NCBI RefSeq assembly: GCF_007748115.1
Contig: NZ_CP036289.1
Coordinates: 4,526,001 to 4,590,000 of the forward strand
DNA length: 64,000 nucleotides
DNA from: Bremerella volcania
GTDB taxonomy: Bacteria; Planctomycetota; Planctomycetia; Pirellulales; Pirellulaceae
Direction of reading: 5' to 3'
Part shown: piece after piece, positions 18,283 through 26,863 of the stretch
Layout of the letters: the number at the start of each line of letters is the position of its first letter
Position numbering within the stretch: position 1 is the stretch's first letter
Made by a program: the position numbers and the translations under genes
Notes under the pieces: model-generated
What the model was told of the DNA's origin: nothing
What the model saw: only the letters and a program-made list of their open reading frames with translations
Databases searched by the model: none

Positions 18283-18526
18283 GGCAAGGTGTTCCTTGAA
18301 ATGGGGTAGGGAGCCAATGCGGAGAATTGGCATTTGGAGGGATGTCGATGCACCGAGTGGGGTTTTCAGTGTAAGGAAGGAGTGCTGATGTGCATATCAA
18401 CACATTAAGTATAACCTATGCGACAATTTTGGACAAATAAGCAAACTTTTCCTGAGAAAGAATCCGCCACTACAACAGCGGGCAAAATACCCCTCCACGG
18501 AGAGGGCATGCCTTTGATGTCAAGAG

Positions 18527-18886
18527 TCAGTCTTGCTTCCTTTGCAGCTTCTTCGCCGCTCGTTGCCGCTTAAGACTGGACAGAATGCTGGCGATGGGGG
18601 AAGAGTTTTGGCCATACTTGAATTCCAACTTCTGGATTTCAGCGTGGGCGGCCGCGCGGGCTGATTTCTCGGTAAGGAAACCGGTCATGTAAGACTGCAA
18701 TAGCGGTTCGCCGCCGTCGACGCGGACACTGAACAGAATACGCGTCGAGATCGGGCTGGCCGGTCGCTGCGTGATTTCGATCTGATATTCGAGATAGCTC
18801 TCGACCAGCGGCTTCTGCATGCCGGCGCGTCGGATCGACTTCGGTTTCCCAGTTCCGTGGGCGGTGTGCTTGCGGAGATCGAACAT
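18527..18886 (-). CDS. Hypothetical protein, small basic
   Basis: I do not recognise this product. The best start is ATG 18886 (AAGGAG eight bases upstream), giving 119 residues. It has a basic N terminus (RKHTAHGTGKPKSIRRAG), a central beta-like stretch (YLEYQIEITQRPASPISTRI), and a basic helical C terminus (LSSLKRQRAAKKLQRKQD). It has no membrane segment. It could bind nucleic acid through the basic ends, but nothing shows that. A small palindrome of the CCCTC family lies just after its stop (18491-18506). Confidence 0.65.
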   Translation of the reverse strand: MFDLRKHTAHGTGKPKSIRRAGMQKPLVESYLEYQIEITQRPASPISTRILFSVRVDGGEPLLQSYMTGFLTEKSARAAAHAEIQKLEFKYGQNSSPIASILSSLKRQRAAKKLQRKQD

Positions 18887-18932
18887 TGCCAGGACTCCTT
18901 TTCCTGAAATCAACGATCAAGTGCGTTGAGTT

Positions 18933-19412
18933 TTACGTTTCCGAATTCTTTTTCGGCCCAAAATGAATCGCGCAGGCGTCGCCGCAGTCGTCGTCGGTAC
19001 GCTTACCGAATCGATACCTTGCCGCGGCAACTTTTTGATAGAGCCAACTCCACAGCGGAAGCGATCCGGGGATATGCAACAGCGGCATCACCGGCCACAG
19101 CATCGCAATGCGGCGTGTGAGATACCGAAACGCCCCAGCACCACTGTGCTGCCGTCCTTGTGTGTCGATGACCCACATCTCTTCCATCATCTGGTCGTAC
19201 GTCAAGTTCGGAGCGACCTCAGCAACCTTCGCGTCGTGAAGCGAGAGGAACGAAAGCCGCCGGCCCAAGTCAAGCCAATAAAGAATCCTCACACCGCCGG
19301 TACAGATTCGACAGTGACCGTCGTAAATCACGACATCGGTCTTGGGCCGATCTTTCGGGCTGGGCAGGCTCTTCTCGTCGCTGCGAGCTTGGGTTTGCGT
19401 TGGGATGCTCAT
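18933..19412 (-). CDS. DCC-family (DUF393) thiol-disulfide oxidoreductase-like protein
   Basis: The 159-residue product (ATG 19412; a TTG at 19451 adds 13 residues) has the DUF393 opening IYDGHCRICTGGVRIL, whose DxxCxxC gives the DCC name, then SFLSLHDAKV, an AFRYLTRRIAMLWPVMPLLHIP helix pair and LYQKVAAARYRFG. The family is thought to have thioredoxin-like redox activity; evidence for the reaction is weak. The C terminus has two more Cys (DDDCGDACAIHF). It is near but not overlapping the hypothetical gene at 18.5 kb and could be co-transcribed with it. Confidence 0.82.
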   Translation of the reverse strand: MSIPTQTQARSDEKSLPSPKDRPKTDVVIYDGHCRICTGGVRILYWLDLGRRLSFLSLHDAKVAEVAPNLTYDQMMEEMWVIDTQGRQHSGAGAFRYLTRRIAMLWPVMPLLHIPGSLPLWSWLYQKVAAARYRFGKRTDDDCGDACAIHFGPKKNSET

Positions 19413-19531
19413 GATTTGCCATTTATGGACTGCCTGGTGGGCCTGACTCAAGAATCCACCGGTAAGGGGAATTCGTCATATCAGGCATAGGCAGCCTACG
19501 ATGTTTCTATACTACCCGTAAATTCCAGTGT

Positions 19532-19590
19532 AATACCACTGCAACTTAGACACCCAAATCCTGCAATTTCCCGAGAAAATAAGTGGTATT
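19532..19590. repeat. Inverted repeat upstream of coiled-coil membrane protein gene
   Basis: AATACCACT (19532-19540) and AGTGGTATT (19582-19590) are perfect 9-bp inverted copies 41 bases apart, between divergent genes at 18.9-19.4 and 19.7 kb. They could be operator half-sites or part of a leader. Confidence 0.4.
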
Positions 19591-19693
19591 TCGGGGGCAA
19601 TTTCCGGTACACTTAACGATGAACTAATCTACACGGCGAATTCCCTGTGTAGCTCCTCAAGCGCGTGCATCGATTTCAAAAGGACTTGGTTCC

Positions 19694-21358
19694 ATGGAAA
19701 CTCTCCAGAAGCACATCCGTAAAGCCCAGTGGCGTATGATCTTACAGCAATTCGTCGGGCGGCTGATCATCTGCCTGTCGGTGAGCCTGACGCTGGCCGC
19801 CATCGCGGTCATTCTGCCAAAGCTCTGGCCTTTGGGCATTGATCGCAGCGTCTGGATGTGGAGCTGGATCGGCGGCGGGGCTGCGGTTGGCCTGCTGACG
19901 ACGATCGTTTGGACCTACCTGAGTCATACTTCGGCGCTAGCGGCCGCCATTGAATTGGACATTCGCTTTGGCCTGAAGGAGCGCGTTTCCAGTTCGCTCT
20001 CGATGGACGAACAGTCGCGTCAGACTCAATGGGGCCAGGCCCTGATGGAAGATGCCACTCGGCAGGTCGAACGCATCGACGTCAACGATCGCTTCCCAGT
20101 ACGCAGCGGCTGGAATGGTTTGGCACCAGTGGCCATCATCGTTGGTGCGCTGCTGATCGCGTTGTTCGTTCCGGATGCCGTACTCGATCCGAACACGGTC
20201 GAAGCGAACCCAGCCCAGCTTGATCCCGAACAAACCAAGGTCGTGAAGAAGACGGCCGACGAACTGCGTAAAGAGCTGAAAGAACGAAAAGAGAAGGCCG
20301 AGGAAAAAGGCCTTAAGGAAGCCGAAGACCTCTTCAAGAAGTTGGAAGAAGGGACCAAGGATATCGCCAAGAAGGACAAGGTTGACCAAAAGGAAACCTT
20401 GCTCGAACTGAACGACCTGGCCAAGGAGCTGAAGAAACGCCGCGACGAACTGGCTTCCAGCGAAGAGTTCAAAAAGAAGCTCGAGATGCTGAAGGACATG
20501 CTCAAAGGGGGCCTTGCCGAAGAACTCGCCAAAGCGATGCAGAAGGGAGACCTGCAAAAGGCCCTGGACGCGATGAAGGATCTGCAGAACAAGCTGAACA
20601 ACGGCGACCTCTCGAAGGAAGAGCGGGAAGCACTAGCGAAGCAGTTGGAAGAGATGGGCAAGAAGATGGAAGACATCGCCAAAGCCCATGAAGACGCCAA
20701 GAAGGCCCTGCAGCAGCAGATCAAACAGGCCCAACAGGCCGGCAACCAGGCCGAAGCCGAACGGCTGCAGAAACAACTCGACCAGATGGGCATGCAAGAC
20801 GCTCAAATGCAGCGGATGCAACAGATGGGCAACCAACTGTCGAAGGCCTCGGAAGCACTGCAAAACGGCCAGCAAAAGCAGGCCGCCGATCAGTTGAATC
20901 AGATGGCCAACGAGATGCAAGACCTTCAGGCCCAGCTAGACGAACTGGAAATGCTGGACGAAGCCATGGACCAGATGGAAATGGCTCGCAACCAGATGTG
21001 TAAAGCATGCCAGGGCGGAAAGAACGGAATGATGGGCCAGATGGGACAAATGGGCCGCATGGGCCAGCAGCCGGGCAACGGCCTGGGACAAGGGCAAGGC
21101 CAGGGGGATCGCCCGGAAGAGGAAAACGAGACCGGTGCGTACGACTCGCAAGTTCGTGCCGATCCTAAGACAGGGCGTGGCGTGATCGTCGATTACGTGG
21201 ACGGCAAGAACCGAGCTGGCCAGACGCTGATTGAAATCAAATCGGCCATGGAGTCGGAGTCTTCCCTCAGCAGCGACGCGTTGACCGAAACGCGTCTCTC
21301 GAAGGACCATCAAGAGAACGCTCAAGAATACTTCGACATGGTGCGTGAAGGACGATAA
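19694..21358 (+). CDS. Membrane-anchored coiled-coil protein, Met/Gln-rich
   Basis: The 554-residue product has two N-terminal membrane segments (LIICLSVSLTLAAIAVILP; WIGGGAAVGLLTTIVWTYL) and a third near residue 155 (VAIIVGALLIALFVP). After these comes a ~250-residue highly charged coiled coil (ELRKELKERKEKAEEKGLKE...), a Gln/Met-rich region (QMGMQDAQMQRMQQMGNQL), a Gly/Gln/Met repeat stretch (GQMGQMGRMGQQ) and a folded-looking end (AYDSQVRADPKTGRGVIVDY). Similar proteins occur in planctomycetes, some near AAA ATPase/VWA operons, but I cannot assign a function. The gene is alone, with its own terminator. Low-complexity composition limits homology claims. Confidence 0.7.
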   Translation: METLQKHIRKAQWRMILQQFVGRLIICLSVSLTLAAIAVILPKLWPLGIDRSVWMWSWIGGGAAVGLLTTIVWTYLSHTSALAAAIELDIRFGLKERVSSSLSMDEQSRQTQWGQALMEDATRQVERIDVNDRFPVRSGWNGLAPVAIIVGALLIALFVPDAVLDPNTVEANPAQLDPEQTKVVKKTADELRKELKERKEKAEEKGLKEAEDLFKKLEEGTKDIAKKDKVDQKETLLELNDLAKELKKRRDELASSEEFKKKLEMLKDMLKGGLAEELAKAMQKGDLQKALDAMKDLQNKLNNGDLSKEEREALAKQLEEMGKKMEDIAKAHEDAKKALQQQIKQAQQAGNQAEAERLQKQLDQMGMQDAQMQRMQQMGNQLSKASEALQNGQQKQAADQLNQMANEMQDLQAQLDELEMLDEAMDQMEMARNQMCKACQGGKNGMMGQMGQMGRMGQQPGNGLGQGQGQGDRPEEENETGAYDSQVRADPKTGRGVIVDYVDGKNRAGQTLIEIKSAMESESSLSSDALTETRLSKDHQENAQEYFDMVREGR

Positions 21359-21387
21359 GCCCACTGAGCAACATGCGAGAAGCAAAG

Positions 21388-21418
21388 ACGGCGACCGAGA
21401 TTTGGTCGCCGTTTTTTT
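21388..21418 (+). terminator. Rho-independent terminator
   Basis: Stem ACGGCGACC (21388-21396) with GGTCGCCGT (21404-21412) is followed by seven T. It ends the coiled-coil protein transcript. Confidence 0.9.
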
Positions 21419-21459
21419 ATGCGCACCCTTACACGCCAGGCAGCGCGACGAAACCGGCT

Positions 21460-21663
21460 CTAGCCGTGCATCCGCTTGGGGATGGTAAAGCTGTATAGAA
21501 TGACAATAGCTCCGCTGGACATCATGCTCCAGGGTGCCCAATCGGGAGGCGTAAATGGCTTGGGGCCTCCCTCTGCGGCCATCATGGCCGAGTCAACGAT
21601 CAGGCACTCTGCCCCAACGATGATCAACGTGATGCCGACTGCCAAAAATAGCGACCGCCACAT
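21460..21663 (-). CDS. Small two-TM membrane protein
   Basis: This 67-residue product has an ATG with AAGGA seven bases upstream, and two hydrophobic segments (LFLAVGITLIIVGAECLIV near residues 5-25, and MMSSGAIVILYSFTIP near 47-62) around a short hydrophilic loop (EGGPKPFTPPDWAPW). The composition fits a planctomycete inner-membrane mini-protein. Function unknown; it stands alone, convergent with the preceding transcript. Confidence 0.65.
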   Translation of the reverse strand: MWRSLFLAVGITLIIVGAECLIVDSAMMAAEGGPKPFTPPDWAPWSMMSSGAIVILYSFTIPKRMHG

Positions 21664-21831
21664 GGCAAATTCCTTCTTTCCTCCGTGCCTTCCACTTCGA
21701 TCTGAAATACGTCAGATCGCGGCGTGATTGCACGCCCGAACGATTCGTTGTCCTTCTTATCGGCCAGGAGGTGGGGTGCCGCTAGCGTGAAAACCAAGGT
21801 GCCTGCGCAGCCGTTATAACCCAAATTTTGT

Positions 21832-21980
21832 TCCCTCTCGCCTGAGGGAGAGCGTTCTTGCATCGGGATCAAGACACGAAAAACGCCGCATGAAATTCGA
21901 TTCACGCGGCGTCTTGTATGGATTATCCAACCAGCTTCGCCCCCTCATCCTAGACCTCTTTCCCGTGGGGGCGAGGGGAC
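21832..21980. repeat. Two intergenic palindromic repeat copies
   Basis: A short hairpin TCCCTC (21832-21837) with GAGGGA (21844-21849) and a looser CCCCTC...GAGGGGAC copy (21941-21980) belong to the same CCCTC-type family. Together they take up much of the 338-bp gap 21664-22001 downstream of korB; between them lies A+T-rich sequence with no feature I can support. Confidence 0.5.
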
Positions 21981-22001
21981 CGGAAAGGGGGTGAGCTTCG
22001 C

Positions 22002-23021
22002 TTATTCGACGACCCAGGTGTCGCCGGAGTTGAACAACTTGTCGAGGCTTGCTTCGCCTCGCGACTGCTTGGCTTGCTGGACCTGGTAGTTGATGGCGTC
22101 GTCGTAGCACGGGGCGTCGACGTCGCGCAGCACACCGATCGGTTCGGGGAACTCGGGGTGCGACATGCGGGTCAGCAGGTAGGCCAGCGTCGGATCGTTC
22201 GTCTTCTCATCGTGGAAGAGAAGATCGTCTTCGCTGATCCCCTTGCCAAGTTCGACCACTTCCGGGGTCATGCCGTTCAGGCGAATGCCCTTGTCGCGAT
22301 CCTTACCGAAAATAAGCGGCTTGCCGTGTTCCAATTCGAGAACCGTGTCGGCCTTGGTGTCCTTGTCGGTCGCCCATTTGTAAGCGCCGTCGTTGAACAC
22401 GTTGCAATTCTGGTAAACCTCGACAAAGGAAACACCCTTGTGAGCCACGGCACGTTCGAGCGTGTCGGCCAGATGCTTGATGTAGACGTCGATCGAACGA
22501 GCCACGAAAGTCGCTTCGCACGAGATGGCCACCGACAGCGGATGAATCGGGTTATCGATCGCGCCCATAGGGGTACTCTTGGTGATCTTCCCTTTTTCGG
22601 AAGTCGGCGAGTACTGTCCCTTGGTCAAACCATAAATGCGATTGTTGAACAGGATGATGTTCAAGTTCACATTGCGACGCAGCACGTGCATCAGGTGGTT
22701 ACCACCGATCGAAAGCGCGTCGCCGTCGCCAGTGATGACGAAGACGGTCAGATCTTGCCGCGAAGACTTCAGCCCGGTAGCGAACGCCGGAGCACGACCG
22801 TGCACGCTGTGCATGCCGTAGGTGTTCATGTAATACGGAAAGCGGCTGCTGCAACCGATCCCGCTGACGAAGACGGTGTCTTCGCGACTCATGTTGAGGT
22901 TCGACATGACCTTTTTCATTTGGGCCAAAATCGAATAGTCACCGCATCCAGGGCACCAACGCACGTCCTGGTCGGTGCCGTAGTCCGCGGGCTTCAGTAC
23001 AGGCAATTCTGCGGATGCCAT
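22002..23021 (-). CDS. korB: 2-oxoacid:ferredoxin oxidoreductase, beta subunit
   Basis: KorB is the thiamine-diphosphate and Fe-S subunit that, with KorA, oxidises 2-oxoglutarate (or a similar 2-oxoacid) to the acyl-CoA with ferredoxin as acceptor. In the 339-residue product: cluster cysteines in WCPGCGDY, GIGCSSRF and QNCNVFND; the TPP motif GDGDALSIGG...NN; and the KGQYSPTS loop of KorB. The start is ATG 23021; a longer open frame to 23141 would run through a palindromic repeat (SLTLTLSLQG) and is rejected. It lies just downstream of korA, separated by two palindromes. The 2-oxoglutarate assignment rests on the subunit type. Confidence 0.9.
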   Translation of the reverse strand: MASAELPVLKPADYGTDQDVRWCPGCGDYSILAQMKKVMSNLNMSREDTVFVSGIGCSSRFPYYMNTYGMHSVHGRAPAFATGLKSSRQDLTVFVITGDGDALSIGGNHLMHVLRRNVNLNIILFNNRIYGLTKGQYSPTSEKGKITKSTPMGAIDNPIHPLSVAISCEATFVARSIDVYIKHLADTLERAVAHKGVSFVEVYQNCNVFNDGAYKWATDKDTKADTVLELEHGKPLIFGKDRDKGIRLNGMTPEVVELGKGISEDDLLFHDEKTNDPTLAYLLTRMSHPEFPEPIGVLRDVDAPCYDDAINYQVQQAKQSRGEASLDKLFNSGDTWVVE

Positions 23022-23084
23022 GGTGGATCTTTTCTCTATCATGGGAGTTTGGCAATCAAGTGTGTGGGGTTCACCAAGGTCCCC

Positions 23085-23116
23085 GCTCCCTTGAAGGGAG
23101 AGGGTTAGGGTGAGGG
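23085..23116. repeat. Palindromic repeat with GGGTTAGGGTGAGGG tail
   Basis: CTCCCTT (23086-23092) pairs with AAGGGAG (23094-23100) and is followed by AGGGTTAGGGTGAGGG. By memory this resembles a repeat (CCCTCACCCTAACCCTCTCCC) widespread in unrelated bacterial genomes. It lies between korA and korB. Confidence 0.65.
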
Positions 23117-23202
23117 ATTTTTCTACGGCTTTGCTTTCCATTTAAGCAGGCCATAGGTTTGTTTCTGTCTTCTTACTGGGTAGGGTAAGCGGGTACTTGG
23201 TT

Positions 23203-23244
23203 CTCCCTCTCGCCCCGGCCCTCTCCCCTCAGGCGCGAGGGGAC
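23203..23244. repeat. Palindromic repeat at the korA 3' end
   Basis: TCCCCTC (23224-23230) pairs with GAGGGGA (23237-23243), preceded by CTCCCTCTCGCCCC. It ends one base from the korA stop codon and is the second repeat in the korA-korB gap. Confidence 0.55.
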
Positions 23245-23245
23245 T

Positions 23246-25111
23246 CTACATCAACATGGACTCGATCTTTTCGGCAATTTCCGTTGTGGTGAACGGCTTG
23301 CCTTGCACCTTGTTCAGTCCAACCGCGTCGACCAGGTACTTGTCACGAAGCAACATACGAAGCTGGCCCAGGTTCAGTTCGGGAACCAGGACTTTGTCGA
23401 AGCTTCCAAGCAGTTGGCCCAGGTTTCGCGGGAATGGATTGAGGTATCGCAGGTGAGCGTGGCTGACCGACTGGCCTTGGGCTTGTAGACGAGCCACCGC
23501 CGTACGGCACGAACCATAGGTACCGCCCCAGCTGACGACCAACACCTTGCCGCTTTCGGCGCCCATCACTTCCTGCGGCGGGACGGCTTCGGCGATGTTG
23601 GCGACCTTCTTGGCACGGGTCAGCACCATGTGATGGTGGTTTTGTGGATCGTAGCTGACGTTGCCGGTACCATCCTGTTTCTCAAGACCACCAACGCGGT
23701 GCATCAAGCCAGGCGTACCAGGGATCGCCCACGGACGAGCCAGTTCTTCGTTCCGCTGGTAGGCCAAAAACGGAGGATCGTCTTCGCTGCGTGGACCGGG
23801 ATGCGTGACTTCGATCTTCGGAAGATCGGCCATATTGGGGATTCGCCACGGTTCGCTACCGTTGGCAATGTAGCCGTCGGTCAGGATGACGATCGGGGTC
23901 ATGAATCGGGTTGCGATGCGCCATGCTTCGATCGCCACGTCGAAACAGTCGGCTGGGCTGCGTGCCGCGATGATCGGCAGAGGCGATTCACCGTTGCGGC
24001 CAAACATGGCCTGCAGCAGATCGGCCTGCTCGGTCTTGGTTGGCAAACCGGTACTTGGGCCACCACGCTGGACGTCGACGATTACCAGCGGCAGTTCCAG
24101 CATCATCGCCAGCCCCATGGCTTCGCCCTTGAGTGCCATACCGGGACCGCTGGTCGTGGTGAGTGCCATTTCGCCGCCGTAGGCCGCACCAATCGCGGCA
24201 CAGACGGCTGCGATTTCGTCTTCGGCCTGGAAGGTCAGCACGTTGTAGTTCTTGTACTTGCTCAGCTCGTGCAGAATGTCACTGGCCGGCGTGATTGGGT
24301 ACGAGCCGAGAAACAGCTTCTTGTCGCTCAGCTGGGCCGCACTGATCAGCCCCCAAGCCAGCGCCTGGTTGCCGGTCATGTTGCGATACTTGCCTGGCGG
24401 CAGTTTGGCCTTTTCGACCGAGTAGCTGCTGCGGAACGCATCGGTGGTTTCGCCGAAGTTGTAGCCGGCCTTGAGTGCCCGGCGGTTCGCTTCCGCGATC
24501 GCTGGCAACTTTGAGAACTTCGCTTCGATGAATCGCAAGGTCGGTTCCATCGAGCGGCCATACAGCCAGAAGACCAGGCCCATCGCGAAGAAGTTACGGC
24601 AACGATCCGCTTCCTTCACACTCAGGTCGAGCCCGTCCACAGCACCGCGGGTCATGCTGGTCATGGGTACCGAGAAGACCTGGTATCCGCTGAGTGAATC
24701 GTCTTCGATCGGGTTGCTTTCGTAGCCTGCCTGACCGAGGGCTTTCTTATCGAATGCGTTGCTGTTGAGGATCAGCACGCCGTTCTTCTTCAAGTCGCCC
24801 AGGTTGGTCTTGAGGGCCGCGGGGTTCATCGCCACGAGCGCATCGACCGTTTCGCCGGGGGTGAAGATGTCGTGCGACGCAAAGTGAATCTGAAAACCAC
24901 TCACCCCGGCCAGCGTTCCACGTGGAGCACGGATTTCGGCCGGGAAGTCGGGGAAGGTAGCGATGTCGTTACCAGCCAGGGCCGAGGTATTCGAGAACTG
25001 CGTACCGGCCAATTGCATACCGTCGCCAGAGTCGCCGCAGAAGCGTACCGTCGCTTCTTCCAAGGGCTGAATCTCTTTTACGACCGTGGTTTCATCAGTA
25101 GTGGTGGACAT
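23246..25111 (-). CDS. korA: 2-oxoacid:ferredoxin oxidoreductase, fused gamma-alpha subunit
   Basis: The 621-residue product has an N-terminal gamma domain ([39 protein letters not shown]; residues ~20-210) fused to the alpha domain ([32 protein letters not shown]) and a transketolase C-terminal-like domain. This is the KorA type that pairs with the adjacent KorB. The reaction is the CoA- and ferredoxin-linked decarboxylation of 2-oxoglutarate or a related acid. The gene precedes korB in the same direction, ~220 bases apart, and has a candidate promoter at 25154-25181. No Shine-Dalgarno is visible at the ATG. Confidence 0.92.
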   Translation of the reverse strand: MSTTTDETTVVKEIQPLEEATVRFCGDSGDGMQLAGTQFSNTSALAGNDIATFPDFPAEIRAPRGTLAGVSGFQIHFASHDIFTPGETVDALVAMNPAALKTNLGDLKKNGVLILNSNAFDKKALGQAGYESNPIEDDSLSGYQVFSVPMTSMTRGAVDGLDLSVKEADRCRNFFAMGLVFWLYGRSMEPTLRFIEAKFSKLPAIAEANRRALKAGYNFGETTDAFRSSYSVEKAKLPPGKYRNMTGNQALAWGLISAAQLSDKKLFLGSYPITPASDILHELSKYKNYNVLTFQAEDEIAAVCAAIGAAYGGEMALTTTSGPGMALKGEAMGLAMMLELPLVIVDVQRGGPSTGLPTKTEQADLLQAMFGRNGESPLPIIAARSPADCFDVAIEAWRIATRFMTPIVILTDGYIANGSEPWRIPNMADLPKIEVTHPGPRSEDDPPFLAYQRNEELARPWAIPGTPGLMHRVGGLEKQDGTGNVSYDPQNHHHMVLTRAKKVANIAEAVPPQEVMGAESGKVLVVSWGGTYGSCRTAVARLQAQGQSVSHAHLRYLNPFPRNLGQLLGSFDKVLVPELNLGQLRMLLRDKYLVDAVGLNKVQGKPFTTTEIAEKIESMLM

Positions 25112-25153
25112 GGTTTATCGGGCAATCCGAGCAACAACAGGGTTTCTATGGGA

Positions 25154-25181
25154 ATTATGGGAAAGCGCGTCCTTGCGGCAA
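25154..25181 (-). promoter_or_regulatory. Candidate promoter of korA
   Basis: On the minus strand TTGCCG (25176-25181) and CATAAT (25154-25159) are 16 bases apart, with a start ~35 bases before the korA ATG. Modest match. Confidence 0.35.
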
Positions 25182-25830
25182 ATCTTGCGGGGCTCGCGAC
25201 TTTTAGTCAGGTTGGTACTGCGATGACAGACACTGTGGGAACGATTCGAAACTTTGTGATTTACTACTCAACCAAATGTTATCAATGTCTGCCACGCAAA
25301 TTGGGCTCGCATTCCTCCCAATACGGGAAGTCAGCTGGCAGAGTAGAGGCTGTTTTCCCGATGCAGACAAATTCAAACCCATCAGCTGGGGGTCGACTGC
25401 AAATCGGGTTCGCTGAAGGAAGTCGACGAAGCTGGCGTTCCACCGATGGGGTGCAATCGGGGCTGCCAAACACGGCCGAATGCTGACGGTTGCACGTGGG
25501 TTTGCCAACGTGTCAACTCGCCTGGGCCGAACGGACTTTGCTTCGTGCTTCATAGCCAACATGGCAAAAGCCGATTGACCGCTGCTATCAGTGGCAGCGG
25601 TCCGCCTTCAATCTCGCTAGTGATTTCCGAACTTCCAATCGCCTCGCAAAACTGCGCTAACTAATTGAAATTTCGACGGTGTTCCCGCTTTTTATGAGGC
25701 AATTTTGCCGGTTATGCCGATTTTTCGGGGTTCACACCTCCATATAGTCTAACAATGTCCCCCAATCGGTAGAACAAGCCGGCCTGTGAAACCTGGGTAA
25801 AACCGGGAGAAATTACCGCAATTTACCTCC

Positions 25831-25854
25831 AAACTGGACAATGTTGTCCAGTTT
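25831..25854. promoter_or_regulatory. 24-bp palindrome, candidate operator
   Basis: AAACTGGACAA (25831-25841) and TTGTCCAGTTT (25844-25854) are perfect inverted copies with a 2-base centre. Such a tight palindrome fits a dimeric repressor site better than a hairpin loop. It lies 68 bases downstream of one minus-strand gene and ~720 bases upstream of korA. Confidence 0.5.
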
Positions 25855-25921
25855 TGGGTCTGCCCCCTACCAGGAAAATGGCAACGCCGTCAGAAAGCGA
25901 GAAATTCCGTCAGCTTTTGCC

Positions 25922-26803
25922 TTAGTCGTCGAAGTCACCAAACGTCGGAGGGCGGCTCTCTTTTTCGTAGAACTTCGAGAGGTCGATTCCTCCTCGATTC
26001 TCTTCCTCCAGCAGCTTGATCCGGGCCTCCAGACGTTCCATCCGCCGCATCATCTGCGGCAGCAGGAACAGCTCTTCGTCGATCTTCTTTTTCGACGGCA
26101 CTTTCGGGTAACCAAGCTGCCGCTGCAGCGCAGAAAACAGCAGGAGTGGATCTCGCTTGCGATTGGCCAACGCAATGCGACCTTCCCGCTCGCCAAATAG
26201 CGGTGGGAAGTCCGCGCCCGGTAGCTTACCTCCACGGCGAATCTGCTGCGTGATGTAATGCTCGCTACGGACGTAGATCATGTCGGCGATGTCGATCAAG
26301 CCGATCCGCCGTCGATTGACCTCCAGGAACCGTCTCCAGTGGTCGTCGTACATCGGATCCGAGGCCATCGCAGTGAAGCCGGCATCGTATTTCAGGCGAT
26401 GACGACAGATCGTTTCAAACTGATAGAGAAACAAGCTTTGCGGGGTCGCATGTTCGGCCCTCAGTTTGACCTCGTACTTCAAGATTTCGAGGCCTGTCTG
26501 AAAGTCGAAACGCCCCCGGTCGTCTTCCGAAGACTCGATGATAAACGCTTGAAAGCCCGTGAAGTAGTGCGACAGACGTTTCATGGCGGGATGAAACTGA
26601 CCGCTGTGACGCAGTTCAGCCGCCATGAAGTCGATCGCCATCGGCAGCTTGGTCGTCACGAGAATCTCGTCGCGTACCGACTTCAAGATCTCTTGCATCG
26701 GGCGGTTATCGGCCAGCCCTGCCTGAAGGCCTTCAAAGAAGTGCCGCTGCTCGACGTATTCCTCGGCTTCCAACTCGTTGGCTGACTGCGCGTCGTCACT
26801 CAT
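25922..26803 (-). CDS. Hypothetical protein with C-terminal coiled coil
   Basis: I do not recognise this 293-residue product. It is soluble, mostly helical and charged, with many Arg and Glu. Features: a central FLYQFETICRHRLKYDAGF helix, DPMYDDHWRRFLEVNRRRI, and a C-terminal coiled coil (MMRRMERLEARIKLLEEEN) followed by a short acidic tail. No signal peptide or membrane segment is present. Its length and native G+C suggest a real gene, possibly lineage-restricted. It lies 60 bases downstream of the esterase gene in the same orientation and may be in its transcript. Confidence 0.7.
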   Translation of the reverse strand: MSDDAQSANELEAEEYVEQRHFFEGLQAGLADNRPMQEILKSVRDEILVTTKLPMAIDFMAAELRHSGQFHPAMKRLSHYFTGFQAFIIESSEDDRGRFDFQTGLEILKYEVKLRAEHATPQSLFLYQFETICRHRLKYDAGFTAMASDPMYDDHWRRFLEVNRRRIGLIDIADMIYVRSEHYITQQIRRGGKLPGADFPPLFGEREGRIALANRKRDPLLLFSALQRQLGYPKVPSKKKIDEELFLLPQMMRRMERLEARIKLLEEENRGGIDLSKFYEKESRPPTFGDFDD

Positions 26804-26863
26804 GCTTCTGCGGACAACTTTCTCGGCTCGGGATGACCCGCCTCCCTGACGGAAACGGCAAAC

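Larger units (their letters stand above)
25112..25921. other. Long gene-free stretch upstream of korA
   Basis: This 810-bp region has open frames of up to ~120 codons, but their translations have no coherent composition and no good start sites, so I reject them. It contains the candidate korA promoter and the 24-bp palindrome at 25831-25854. The part between (25200-25830) could hold a remnant gene or an RNA gene, but I see nothing specific. Confidence 0.45.

Noticed and set aside
25203..25562. Open frame of 119 codons in the gap upstream of korA
   Set aside because: No good start site, no recognisable pattern; composition like random G+C-rich DNA.
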